From: Brevibacterium sp. 'Marine'
GTDB taxonomy: Bacteria; Actinomycetota; Actinomycetes; Actinomycetales; Brevibacteriaceae
NCBI RefSeq assembly: GCF_012844365.1
Contig: NZ_CP051626.1
Span: 1,860,001-1,924,000 of the forward strand
Direction of reading: 5' to 3'
Length of the DNA: 64,000 nt
The position numbers were made by a program, and so were the translations under genes. A model generated the notes under the pieces. The model was given only the letters and a program-made list of their open reading frames with translations, ran no database searches and was not told the origin of the DNA. Shown here piece after piece: positions 16,467-24,900 of the stretch; the stretch's first letter is position 1, and the number at the start of each line of letters is the position of its first letter.

Positions 16467-17873
16467 ATGACCACTGCCGTTCGGACGCCACGCGGCACGC
16501 TCCCGCGCGGTGAGCGTGCCACAGCCCGGCCCAGCCGGCGAGCGATGCTCACCGGAGCGGTCGCCGGGATCGGTGCGATCGGTCTCGGTTCGGCGATCAC
16601 CGCAGCCCTCGCCGAGGCGGCCCAACCGGATCCCGTCCGCTCGGTCACCGCCGCCTACACTCGTTCGGGTCTGCGGGAGGCTCTCAACGCCGAATCCGCG
16701 CAGATCCTGCCCGCGCAGTCGCGAGTCATGCCGACTCGTGCCGGTCCGGGCCCGGCGCGGAGGCAGCAGGAGTTCCTCGACGGCTGCGAACCGTGGCTGG
16801 GGTCCCTGCCCGCCGACCGCCGAGAACTCGCGGTCTCGGCTCTGCTCGACCTGTGGGTGCTCAGTGACGAGCTGCCCGCCCCGGTCGCCGGGTGGGCGGG
16901 TGCGTGGCGCTATGTCTGGCCGCGGGATACCGCCTTCTGTGCAGTGGCTCTGGCGCGAGTCGGGCTCTCGGACCTGGCGTGGAGCCATCTGCACTACCTT
17001 CAGTCCGTGCAGGCGCCCGATGGGTCGTTCGCCGCTCGCGTCGACCCGGTGTCCGGACTGGCACCGGATGATCGTGAGTCGCAGTTCGACTCTCTCGGCC
17101 TCGTCCTCTGGGCGGTCTCCGAGGTGCATGCCGTCTCCACGGTGACGACCGGCCGCTCCGGTCTCGGGGGATTCGATGACCTGCTGCGGCGGACCAGTTC
17201 GCGCCTGATCGACCTCACCGCCCGCGGTCGCCGCCTGCCTCCGGTCGGACCCGACTATTGGGAGGTCGGAGAATCACAGGTCACACTCGGCTTGGCCGGA
17301 CCTACTTTGGTCGGGATGAACTCACTGACCGCACTGACGAAGGCGGATCCGGGGCTGTGGAGCCGCCTCGGCGGGGGAGAGGCTGATGTCTGGCGCGCCG
17401 TCGAGGACTATCGTGCCACCTTCGCTCGGACCTTCGGCGCCAACGGGATGCAGCGGTATCCCACCTCGGGCGGATCCGATTCGGCCATCGCCTACCTGCC
17501 CGCCGCCGGACTCGTGCCGGACACGGCGGACGGGATCTACGCACTCGACCCCGAGCTCCTCGCCGGGGTCTGGGATCGTCTCGAGCAGCCGGCCGGCGGG
17601 ATCAAGCCCGGTCACGGGTGGATCATCGACCGCTCAAGCTGGACGCCGTCGACGTCCCTCATGGGCCTCGGCTTCGCGCGCCTCGGGCTCAGTGACCGGG
17701 CCGAATCGGTCCTCGATTGGCTGACGGAACACCGCACCAGCGCAGGGTCTCTGCCGGAGAAGATCAGCGCGGACGGCAACCCGGTCTCCGTGGCCCCGCT
17801 GTCATGGACGGCGGCCAACGTCATCATCACCCTCGACGAGCTCTACGGGCACCGAGGTGGAGCGGCCCCGTGA
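16467..17873 (+). CDS. Exported glycoside hydrolase family 15-like protein
   Basis: A 468-aa protein with a Tat-like N-terminus: RPSRRAMLTGAVAGIGAIGLG carries a twin Arg before a hydrophobic core. The mature part is an alpha/alpha-barrel type. WRYVWPRDTAFCAVAL (about 145-160) is the hallmark of GH15 glucoamylase/trehalase-like enzymes, and DYWEVGESQVTLGLAGP resembles the second GH15 block. The substrate is unknown; an alpha-glucoside is the family expectation. The ATG at 16467 is chosen because it gives the signal peptide and is near AGGATCC; the open frame upstream crosses tRNA-Gly and must be ignored. No carbohydrate gene lies beside it. Confidence 0.75.
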   Translation: MTTAVRTPRGTLPRGERATARPSRRAMLTGAVAGIGAIGLGSAITAALAEAAQPDPVRSVTAAYTRSGLREALNAESAQILPAQSRVMPTRAGPGPARRQQEFLDGCEPWLGSLPADRRELAVSALLDLWVLSDELPAPVAGWAGAWRYVWPRDTAFCAVALARVGLSDLAWSHLHYLQSVQAPDGSFAARVDPVSGLAPDDRESQFDSLGLVLWAVSEVHAVSTVTTGRSGLGGFDDLLRRTSSRLIDLTARGRRLPPVGPDYWEVGESQVTLGLAGPTLVGMNSLTALTKADPGLWSRLGGGEADVWRAVEDYRATFARTFGANGMQRYPTSGGSDSAIAYLPAAGLVPDTADGIYALDPELLAGVWDRLEQPAGGIKPGHGWIIDRSSWTPSTSLMGLGFARLGLSDRAESVLDWLTEHRTSAGSLPEKISADGNPVSVAPLSWTAANVIITLDELYGHRGGAAP

Positions 17874-17882
17874 AATCACCCC

Positions 17883-17914
17883 GGTTTCGCGTAACGGGCG
17901 GGGTTTCGCGTAAC
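17883..17914 (+). repeat. 13-bp direct repeat upstream of tig, possible operator
   Basis: GGTTTCGCGTAAC occurs at 17883-17895 and again at 17902-17914, a 19-bp period (near two helical turns). It lies ~170-200 bp before the tig start in an otherwise featureless 212-bp gap. The spacing suits a dimeric regulator or tandem sites. No tRNA is present in this gap. Confidence 0.5.
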
Positions 17915-18085
17915 ATAGGTGATTGCGTCTTGCGGACGTGCGCGAACTATTCGTGGACTTTCGCTCCCTCTAAGGTCACGAGATGACCGATCAGGCTGTG
18001 AGATGGCCGCCAGCGGTCACGAACCCGGATGATCAGGTCGGAGATGACCGAAAATGCATGACTGTCGAATCTGAAAGGTCACACT

Positions 18086-19447
18086 GTGAAGAGCTCCGTC
18101 GAGCAACTCGACCCCACCCGGGTCAAGATCAGCGTGGAAGTCCCATACGCCGAACTCAAACCGAGCGTCGACGAGGCATACAAGACCATCGGTGGCCAGG
18201 TCACCGTCCCCGGTTTCCGCAAGGGCAAGGTCCCCGCGCGCATCATCGATCAGCGCATCGGTCGTCCTGCCGTGATCCAGGAAGCCATCAACAACGGTCT
18301 TGACGAGTTCTACCGCAACGCGGTCGACGAGCATGACCTCAAGCCGATGGGCCAGCCCGAGGTCGAGATCTCCGAGGTTCCCGGTCTCGACGGAACCGAA
18401 GACGGCGAACTCGGCTTCACCGTCGAGGTCGACGTGCGTCCCGAAGTCGAACTGCCTGCCTACGACTCAATCACCATCGAGGTCGACCCGATCGACGTCA
18501 CCGATGCCGATGTGGATGCCGAGCTCGAGCAGCTGCGCACCCGCTTCGGAACCCTCGTCGCCGTGGACCGCCCCGCGGCCAAGGACGACTTCGTCACCCT
18601 CGACCTCGTTGCCACCATCGGTGACGAGGAGATCGACACCGCTTCCGACATCTCCTACCAGGTCGGTGCCGGAACGATGCTCGAAGGCATGGACGAGGCC
18701 CTCGACGGACTCTCTGCCGGAGAGACCACGACCTTCGAGACCACCTTCGCAGGCGGCGAGCACGCCGGCGAACAGGGCACCGTGAAGATCACCCTGAGCG
18801 CTGTGAAGGAACGCGAACTGCCCGAGGCCGATGACGACTTCGCTCAGCTGGCCAGCGAGTTCGACACGATCGCCGAACTGCGCGAGGACCTGCGCGTCCA
18901 GGCCGGCAAGGCCAAGGAGACCGAGCAGGGCGTGCAGGCACGCGACAAGGTCCTCGAACACCTCATCGAGACCCTCGAAGTCCCGGTCCCGGCCAAGATC
19001 GTCACCGACGAGGTCGAGCGTCACCTCGAGTCCGAGAACCGTTCGGACGATGACGAGCACCGCAAGGAGGTCACCGAGGAGACCGAGCGCAACCTGCGCA
19101 CCCAGTTCATCCTCGACGCCGTCTCCGAAGCCGAGAATGTCGAGGTCAGCCAGCCCGAACTCATCGAGTACCTGATCTCCGCGTCGCAGCAGTACGGAAT
19201 GAACCCGAACGAGTTCGCCCAGATGCTCGACAGCTCCGGCCAGGTCAACGCCCTCGTCGGCGAGGTCTCGCGCCGTAAGGCTCTGGCCGCCGTCCTCGCC
19301 GGTGCCACGGTCAAGGACACCGCTGGAAACGTCGTCGACATGGAGGCCTTCACCTCCGCCGGAGACGATGCCGAGGACACAGACGCTGATGCGCAGAGCG
19401 CGGAAGCTGACGCCGAAGCACCTGCAGAGGCCGCCGAAGAGAACTGA
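18086..19447 (+). CDS. tig: Trigger factor (ribosome-bound chaperone, peptidyl-prolyl isomerase)
   Basis: A 453-aa chaperone that meets nascent chains at the ribosome exit. The N-terminal domain has the ribosome-docking loop GFRKGK at about 46-51. The FKBP-type PPIase domain follows at ~150-240 (DFVTLDLVATIGDEEI ... TMLEGMDEALDGLSAGET). The C-terminal helical arms come next, then an Asp/Ala/Glu-rich tail. The GTG start has AAAGG upstream. It lies directly before clpP1-clpP2-clpX, the common bacterial tig-clp order linking folding and degradation. Confidence 0.96.
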   Translation: MKSSVEQLDPTRVKISVEVPYAELKPSVDEAYKTIGGQVTVPGFRKGKVPARIIDQRIGRPAVIQEAINNGLDEFYRNAVDEHDLKPMGQPEVEISEVPGLDGTEDGELGFTVEVDVRPEVELPAYDSITIEVDPIDVTDADVDAELEQLRTRFGTLVAVDRPAAKDDFVTLDLVATIGDEEIDTASDISYQVGAGTMLEGMDEALDGLSAGETTTFETTFAGGEHAGEQGTVKITLSAVKERELPEADDDFAQLASEFDTIAELREDLRVQAGKAKETEQGVQARDKVLEHLIETLEVPVPAKIVTDEVERHLESENRSDDDEHRKEVTEETERNLRTQFILDAVSEAENVEVSQPELIEYLISASQQYGMNPNEFAQMLDSSGQVNALVGEVSRRKALAAVLAGATVKDTAGNVVDMEAFTSAGDDAEDTDADAQSAEADAEAPAEAAEEN

Positions 19448-19478
19448 GGGTCAGCCGCCTCGGCGATGGAATCCTGAT

Positions 19479-19518
19479 GAGACGGTGGGTACGGATCGCG
19501 ATCCGTACCCACCGTCTC
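19479..19518 (+). terminator. Terminator hairpin after tig
   Basis: A perfect 19-bp stem (19479-19497 with 19500-19518) lies 30 bp after the tig stop. There is no T-run after it. It separates tig from clpP1. Confidence 0.75.
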
Positions 19519-19636
19519 TGCATCTGCCCAGGTCCCGATCACGCTGAGGGCGAACACTGGCCTCGCCGCGGACTAAAACCCGGGGGCGAGCGGTTAGAGT
19601 CCATATCAAGCCATCCACAGAACACAGGAGTGAAAC

Positions 19637-20248
19637 GTGAGCGCATACGACACGACAGCTCCCGTCGGCCTCGACGCCGGTGGGGGAATGGGTCTGGACG
19701 ACCACATCTTCAATCGCCTTCTCAAGGAGCGCATCATCTGGCTCGGTTCGGAGGTGCGTGACGACAACGCCAACGCCATCTGTGCGCAGATGATGCTGCT
19801 TGCCGCCGAAGATCCTGACGCGGACATCTCGCTCTACATCAACTCGCCCGGCGGTTCCGTCACCGCGGGTATGGCCATCTACGACACGATGCAGTACATC
19901 AAGCCCGATGTCTCCACCGTGGCCATGGGCATGGCCGCCTCGATGGGACAGTTCCTGCTGTCCTCGGGCACGCCGGGAAAGCGCTACGCCACCCCGCATG
20001 CCCGTATCCTCATGCACCAGCCGCTGGGCGGCATCGGCGGAACGGCCACCGACATCAAGATCCAGGCCGAACTGATCCTGCACATGAAGAAGCAGATGGC
20101 GGAACTGACCGCTCAGCAGACCGGCAAGTCGCTCGAGCAGATCCTCAAGGACAACGATCGTGACCACTGGTTCACCGCTGAGGAAGCGCTCGAATACGGC
20201 TTCATCGACAAGATGGTCACCCGCGCGTCCGACGTCGAGAACAACTGA
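19637..20248 (+). CDS. clpP1: ATP-dependent Clp protease proteolytic subunit 1
   Basis: A 203-aa serine peptidase of the Clp barrel. Nucleophile Ser lies in [11 protein letters not shown] (about residue 101). The catalytic His is in [10 protein letters not shown] (about 126), with the Asp further on. [13 protein letters not shown] and INSPGGSV form the core. As in other actinobacteria a second, different ClpP follows, and the active enzyme is expected to be a mixed ClpP1P2 tetradecamer with ClpX or ClpC. The GTG start has AGGAG upstream. It is separated by 17 bp from clpP2, so the two are co-transcribed. Confidence 0.95.
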   Translation: MSAYDTTAPVGLDAGGGMGLDDHIFNRLLKERIIWLGSEVRDDNANAICAQMMLLAAEDPDADISLYINSPGGSVTAGMAIYDTMQYIKPDVSTVAMGMAASMGQFLLSSGTPGKRYATPHARILMHQPLGGIGGTATDIKIQAELILHMKKQMAELTAQQTGKSLEQILKDNDRDHWFTAEEALEYGFIDKMVTRASDVENN

Positions 20249-20265
20249 GCAGGAGTGAGGGAAGA

Positions 20266-20919
20266 ATGAATGCAATGAACTTTATGCCGGGTTCGACGGC
20301 GTCGAACATGCCCCAGTCGCGCTACGTCATGCCGCAGTTCGAAGAGCGCACACCCTATGGCTTCAAGCGCCAGGATCCCTACACCAAGCTCTTCGACGAT
20401 CGTGTGGTGTTCCTGGGCGCCCAAGTCGATGACACGTCCGCCGACGATGTCATGGCTCAGCTGCTGGTGCTCGAATCGCAGGATCCGGACCGCGACATCA
20501 CTCTCTACATCAACTCGCCCGGTGGTTCGTTCACCGCGATGACGGCCATCTACGACACGATGCAGTACGTCAAGCCCGAGATCCAGACCGTCTGCCTCGG
20601 GCAGGCCGCCTCCGCCGCCGCCGTGCTGCTGGCCGCAGGAACTCCTGGTAAGCGACTCGCACTGCCGAATGCGCGTGTGCTCATCCACCAGCCCGCGATG
20701 CAGGGCCAGGGGCAGGGGCAGGCCTCCGACCTCGAGATCCAGGCCGCGGAGGTGCTGCGGATGCGCGAATGGCTCGAGGCAACTCTGGCCAAGCACTCGA
20801 ACAAGGAAGCCACGCAGATCTCGAACGACATCGAACGCGACCTCTTCCTCACGGCCGCTCAGGCCAAGGACTACGGTCTCGTCGATCAGGTGCTCTCTTC
20901 GCGCAAGGACGCGAACTGA
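20266..20919 (+). CDS. clpP2: ATP-dependent Clp protease proteolytic subunit 2
   Basis: A 217-aa ClpP. The Ser is in [14 protein letters not shown] (about residue 115) and the His in [20 protein letters not shown]. The N-terminus is longer than in ClpP1 ([20 protein letters not shown]), as in actinobacterial ClpP2, where the N-terminal part is processed. AGGAG lies upstream of the ATG. It works with ClpP1 and is probably essential, as known in mycobacteria. A hairpin terminator follows, so clpX has its own control. Confidence 0.94.
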   Translation: MNAMNFMPGSTASNMPQSRYVMPQFEERTPYGFKRQDPYTKLFDDRVVFLGAQVDDTSADDVMAQLLVLESQDPDRDITLYINSPGGSFTAMTAIYDTMQYVKPEIQTVCLGQAASAAAVLLAAGTPGKRLALPNARVLIHQPAMQGQGQGQASDLEIQAAEVLRMREWLEATLAKHSNKEATQISNDIERDLFLTAAQAKDYGLVDQVLSSRKDAN

Positions 20920-20928
20920 TCACCGCTG

Positions 20929-20948
20929 TCAGCGCTGATCAGCGCTGA
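20929..20948 (+). repeat. Tandem 10-bp palindrome after clpP2
   Basis: TCAGCGCTGA, itself a perfect palindrome, occurs twice in direct succession. It lies between the clpP2 stop and the terminator hairpin. It could be a duplicated operator half for the following clpX region or simply part of the 3' structure. Confidence 0.5.
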
Positions 20949-20986
20949 GAACGGGTCCGTGCGATTGCGATCGTGCGGACCCGTTC
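20949..20986 (+). terminator. Terminator hairpin after clpP1-clpP2
   Basis: An 11-bp perfect outer stem (20949-20959 with 20976-20986) continues with a short mismatch and four more pairs. It lies 30 bp after clpP2. Confidence 0.7.
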
Positions 20987-21115
20987 CCGGTTCTGCCCGC
21001 CGACACACCGAGACGTGGCTGGGGGCTCGTGTCCGCCACGTATGGGAAGCTATTGAGGTACAGGAAACACGAGCGGTAGAGTTGGGACCAAGCGTCCTGG
21101 CGAAAGGTTGTGACA

Positions 21116-22399
21116 GTGGCTCGCAGTGCGGACGGAGCAGACCTGCTCAAATGCAACTTCTGTGGGAAGTCTCAGAAGCAGGTTCGGAAACTCATCGCCG
21201 GACCTGGTGTTTACATCTGCGATGAATGCATCGGATTGTGCAATGAGATCATCGAAGAGGAACTCAGCGAATCCAGCCCGGAGCAGGCCGAGCTCGAACT
21301 GCCCAAACCCCGCGAGATCTTCGACTTCCTCCAGGAATACGTCGTCGGTCAGGAACCGGCGAAGAAGGCATTGTCAGTAGCCGTCTACAACCACTACAAG
21401 CGCATCCGATCGCTGCAGTCGGGTGACGAGAAGACCCTCGGCTCCAGCGACTCCGAGGTTGAGATCGCGAAGTCGAACATTCTGCTCGTCGGACCCACCG
21501 GGTCGGGAAAGACCTACCTCGCCCAGTCGCTGGCCAAACGTCTCAACGTCCCCTTCGCGGTCGCCGACGCCACCGCGCTGACCGAGGCCGGCTACGTCGG
21601 CGAAGACGTCGAGAACATCCTGCTCAAGCTCATCCAGGCCGCGGACTTCGACATCCAGCGCGCCGAGCACGGCATCATCTACATCGACGAGATCGATAAG
21701 ATCGCCCGCAAGTCGGAGAATCCGTCGATCACTCGTGATGTGTCCGGCGAGGGCGTGCAGCAGGCGCTGCTGAAGATCCTCGAAGGCACCCAGGCGTCGG
21801 TTCCGCCGCAGGGCGGACGCAAGCACCCGCATCAGGACTTCCTGCAGATCGACACGACCAACGTGCTCTTCATCGTCGCGGGCGCGTTCGCCGGAATGGA
21901 AGAGATCGTGGCCGGCCGCAAGGGCAAGCACGGGATCGGCTTCGGTGCCCTTCTGCAGTCGAAGAACGACGAAGAGGACCTCTACGCGGACATCCTCCCG
22001 GAGGATCTGCTCAAGTTCGGACTCATCCCCGAATTCATCGGTCGCCTCCCGGTGCTGGCCACCGTGTCGAACCTCGATCGTGCCGCATTGATGTCGATTC
22101 TCACCGAGCCGAAGAACGCGCTGGTCAAGCAGTATCAGCGGATGTTCGAGTTCGACAATGTGTCCCTGACCTTCGAGACCGAGGCGCTCGAGGCCATCGC
22201 CGACCTCGCTCTTCTGCGCGGTACCGGTGCGCGCGGACTGCGCTCCATCATGGAGGAGGTCCTGCAGCCGGTCATGTTCGATGTGCCCTCGCGCGAGGAC
22301 ATCGCCGAGGTGGTCGTGACCAAGGACGTCGTCGAATCGAACGTCGCCCCGACCCTCGTGCCGAAGTCACGGAACAGGACGAATAAGAAGTCTGCCTGA
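21116..22399 (+). CDS. clpX: ATP-dependent Clp protease ATP-binding subunit ClpX
   Basis: A 427-aa AAA+ unfoldase that feeds substrates to ClpP. The N-terminal zinc-binding domain has CNFC and CDECIGLC. Walker A is GPTGSGKT, Walker [12 protein letters not shown], the pore loop lies in [11 protein letters not shown], and the ClpP-binding loop IGFGA follows. Two in-frame GTG starts exist (21110, 21116). The second is chosen because AAAGG then sits 7 nt away and [12 protein letters not shown] fits the usual ClpX N-terminus. The next gene follows after 12 bp. Confidence 0.95.
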   Translation: MARSADGADLLKCNFCGKSQKQVRKLIAGPGVYICDECIGLCNEIIEEELSESSPEQAELELPKPREIFDFLQEYVVGQEPAKKALSVAVYNHYKRIRSLQSGDEKTLGSSDSEVEIAKSNILLVGPTGSGKTYLAQSLAKRLNVPFAVADATALTEAGYVGEDVENILLKLIQAADFDIQRAEHGIIYIDEIDKIARKSENPSITRDVSGEGVQQALLKILEGTQASVPPQGGRKHPHQDFLQIDTTNVLFIVAGAFAGMEEIVAGRKGKHGIGFGALLQSKNDEEDLYADILPEDLLKFGLIPEFIGRLPVLATVSNLDRAALMSILTEPKNALVKQYQRMFEFDNVSLTFETEALEAIADLALLRGTGARGLRSIMEEVLQPVMFDVPSREDIAEVVVTKDVVESNVAPTLVPKSRNRTNKKSA

Positions 22400-22411
22400 G
22401 TCTCTCAACGC

Positions 22412-23698
22412 ATGAGACTCCTGGCTGACACGCGCCCGCTGCGGTACGCGTCCTTTCGACGGCTGTGGTCGGCCAATATCGTCACCGTCATCGGTGCGCA
22501 GATGACGGTGGTGGCGATTCCCGCGCAGATCTTCCATATCACCGGATCGTCCGGCTACGTCGGGCTCGCCGGTGCGTTCGGTCTGGTGCCGCTCATCGTC
22601 TTCGGGCTGTGGGGCGGGTCCCTGGCCGATGTCATCGACCGTCGCAGGCTGCTCGTCATCTCGACCGTCGGGCTGATCGTCACGAGCGCGATACTCGCAC
22701 TCATCGCGGTGCTCAGCGTCGACAACGTCTGGCTGCTGCTGTCGGTGTTTTCAATGCAGCAGGCATTCTTCGGGCTGAACCAGCCGGCGAGGGGTGCTCT
22801 GCTGCCCTCGATCATCCCGCTCGATCTGCTGCCGGCGGCGAATTCTCTGAATATGACCGTGATGACTGTGGGCGCCGTCGTCGGCCCTGTCGTCGGCGGA
22901 GCGCTGATTCCGCTGTTCGGGTACCAGCTGCTCTACGTCATCGATGCCGTGTTCCTCTTCGCCACGCTCTATGCGGTGGTCCGACTGCCGTCGCTGCTGC
23001 CGCAGAAGCAGCCCGATACACGGTCGGGACTCAAAGGCATCGTCGATGGATTCCGGTACCTGCGGACGAACACCGTCGTCATGGTCTCTCTGCTGGTCGA
23101 CATCATTGCGATGGTCTTCGGAATGCCGCGGGCACTGTTCCCGCAGATCGCGGCCGAGACCTTCGACGGCCCACCCGAAGGCGGCATCGTGTTCTCGCTG
23201 CTCTTCGCCGCTCTGGCCGGCGGCAGCGCCTTGGCCGGGATCTTCTCCGGATGGGTCTCCCGCGTGCAGCGTCAGGGGCTCGCCGTCATCGTCGCCATCG
23301 TCGTCTGGGGCGCGGCCATGACGGTCTTCGGGCTGTCGCTTGAGCTGGCGGCGGGGTTCTGGCTGACCGCGCTCGTCGTCGCATTGGCTGCGATGGCGGT
23401 CGGCGGAGGAGCCGATATCGTCTCCGGTGCTTTTCGGCAGACGATGCTCCAGGAGGCCGCCACCGATGCGATGCGCGGTCGGATGCAGGGAGTGTTCATC
23501 GTCGTCGTCGCCGGCGGACCTCGTATTGCTGACGTCCTCCACGGCTCCGTCGCGGCCGTCACCGACACCACGGTCGCCTCGGCGGGCGGCGGCATTGCCG
23601 TCATCGTTCTCGTGCTCGCCTGCGCGGCGATCTTTCCGACATTCCGAAAGTATCGGGTCGAACGCGGCGGCCGCGAACACACTGTCCCCACCGCCTGA
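22412..23698 (+). CDS. MFS transporter, EntS/MFS_3-like exporter
   Basis: A 428-aa membrane protein with about 12 hydrophobic helices. LWSANIVTVIGAQMTVVAIPAQIFHITGSS is the typical first helix of the MFS_3 (enterobactin exporter EntS-like) group. GGSLADVIDRRRLL is the conserved loop 2-3 motif, and ALFPQIAAETFDG and RGRMQGVFIVV are also family features. The substrate is unknown; small-molecule efflux is the likely role. It starts 12 bp after clpX and may be read from the clpX transcript, though no functional link is obvious. Confidence 0.82.
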   Translation: MRLLADTRPLRYASFRRLWSANIVTVIGAQMTVVAIPAQIFHITGSSGYVGLAGAFGLVPLIVFGLWGGSLADVIDRRRLLVISTVGLIVTSAILALIAVLSVDNVWLLLSVFSMQQAFFGLNQPARGALLPSIIPLDLLPAANSLNMTVMTVGAVVGPVVGGALIPLFGYQLLYVIDAVFLFATLYAVVRLPSLLPQKQPDTRSGLKGIVDGFRYLRTNTVVMVSLLVDIIAMVFGMPRALFPQIAAETFDGPPEGGIVFSLLFAALAGGSALAGIFSGWVSRVQRQGLAVIVAIVVWGAAMTVFGLSLELAAGFWLTALVVALAAMAVGGGADIVSGAFRQTMLQEAATDAMRGRMQGVFIVVVAGGPRIADVLHGSVAAVTDTTVASAGGGIAVIVLVLACAAIFPTFRKYRVERGGREHTVPTA

Positions 23699-23801
23699 TC
23701 TTCTGCCGTGATGTCCAGGCGGGAGCACATCTGCCACAGCAACACCCACCGCTGCTCTCACGCCACACTGACAGCGGTAGAACCTCCCGGTGCTACCGTA
23801 T

Positions 23802-23863
23802 CCCTCACCCGTCCTGACAAAACACCCTATTGCACCGGTGGGTTCAGAGACGACGGGTGAGGG
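23802..23863. repeat. 12-bp perfect inverted repeat with a 38-nt loop in a 280-bp convergent gap
   Basis: CCCTCACCCGTC (23802-23813) is repeated inverted at 23852-23863. A smaller hairpin (CGGTAG..CTACCG) lies just before it. The 280-bp gap 23699-23978 between the convergent MFS and AIM24 genes shows no reading frame. The loop is long for a terminator, so a small RNA or protein site is possible. Confidence 0.4.
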
Positions 23864-23908
23864 GTGAGCGATGCGGCGACACGGGGAGCTGCGCGGGAGA
23901 GACGACGA

Positions 23909-23946
23909 CACCCCCGACCCGCTGCCGAAGCAGCAGGTCGAGGGTG
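23909..23946. terminator. Hairpin terminator between convergent MFS and AIM24 genes
   Basis: Two 17-base arms with a CGAA tetraloop and two C-A mismatches, 33 bp downstream of the minus-strand AIM24 stop. It is suited to ending that transcript and probably the opposite one as well. Confidence 0.65.
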
Positions 23947-23978
23947 CGTGGTCAGGCCGCGGACGGCCGCCTGGCGTG

Positions 23979-24671
23979 TCAGCTGGTGGCAGCCGAGTAG
24001 ACGGCGTTCTCCGCGGGCTGGACGACGACGAAGCCGGGCCCGTGGAAGGCCAGCTGCACGGACTCACCGGAACCGCGACCGAAGAAGGTGCCGACGCTGA
24101 CGTCGGTCTTGATCTGCGGGGCCAGTGCCGAGGACCAGCACACAGCGGCTTGCGGGTCGACGAAGGTCGGCTGCTGCGAGCAGTCGAGGACCATGGGCTC
24201 GCCCTTGCAGCAGATGGCGGCGGTGCCCTGCCCGGCAAGTTCGAGGTTGAACAGTCCGGACCCGCTGACCATGGCACCGACTCCGCCCTTGATGCGCTTG
24301 ATCTCCCAATTGAGAGCGTCGTCGAAGGCGAGCAGATTAGCGGTGTTGACGGTCAGCGCGTCCTGTGGTCCTTCGAGCGCCATCATGAAGATGTTCGACG
24401 CCTCCCGGGCGAAGAACACTTCACCGTGTCCCTCGACGCGCATGACATTGCCGCCCTCCCCGGTGGCCGCCTTCTTCATGAACTGGCCGACCGACTTCGA
24501 CCCCTGGTGGGTGAAGTGGACATCTCCCTGGTAGGCGACCATGGCGCCCTTGGTGGCGATCATCGGAGCGTTCGGCGTGACCACCGAACGCAGCATCTTG
24601 TTCGACTGGAGCGTCCACCGCTCCTGGTTCTGGATCTCGGCGTTGCGCTTGGAAAACAGTTCGCTTCTCAC
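23979..24671 (-). CDS. AIM24 family protein
   Basis: A 230-aa soluble protein of the AIM24/TerD-adjacent beta-barrel family. MLRSVVTPNAPMIATKGAMVAYQGDVHF, GGVGAMVSGSGLFNLELAGQGTAAI and GRGSGESVQLAFHGPGFVVVQPAE are family-typical Gly-rich strands. Bacterial members have no firm function; the yeast homologue is a mitochondrial protein. The GTG at 24671 is selected because GAAAGG precedes it at 11 nt and homology starts soon after; the frame is open upstream but crosses probable promoter sequence. It is probably a monocistronic unit between valS and the convergent MFS gene. Confidence 0.8.
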   Translation of the reverse strand: MRSELFSKRNAEIQNQERWTLQSNKMLRSVVTPNAPMIATKGAMVAYQGDVHFTHQGSKSVGQFMKKAATGEGGNVMRVEGHGEVFFAREASNIFMMALEGPQDALTVNTANLLAFDDALNWEIKRIKGGVGAMVSGSGLFNLELAGQGTAAICCKGEPMVLDCSQQPTFVDPQAAVCWSSALAPQIKTDVSVGTFFGRGSGESVQLAFHGPGFVVVQPAENAVYSAATS

Positions 24672-24791
24672 GGTTCTGGGAGCCTTTCGTTCAAGGAGGA
24701 CTGCGGTGGTGCGTCGGTGGTCGAGAACCATATTACTGGGCAGAGACCGCAGAACCCCTTCCGTTCGTGTGTCCGTTCCGGAACATGCGAC

Positions 24792-24847
24792 GAGCCCCAC
24801 GGCACCCGCTGCTCCGACTCTGCGGAGGAGCGGCTGTCGTGGGGCTC
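24792..24847 (-). terminator. Terminator hairpin after valS
   Basis: A 24-bp stem with three mismatches and an ~8-nt loop, 54 bp downstream of the valS stop on the minus strand. The outer GAGCCCCACG/CGTGGGGCTC pairing is perfect. Confidence 0.7.
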
Positions 24848-24900
24848 TGTACGACCCGACCGGGACTCAGACCGGCTCGGAGGTCCGGCTCGTCCTCGGC

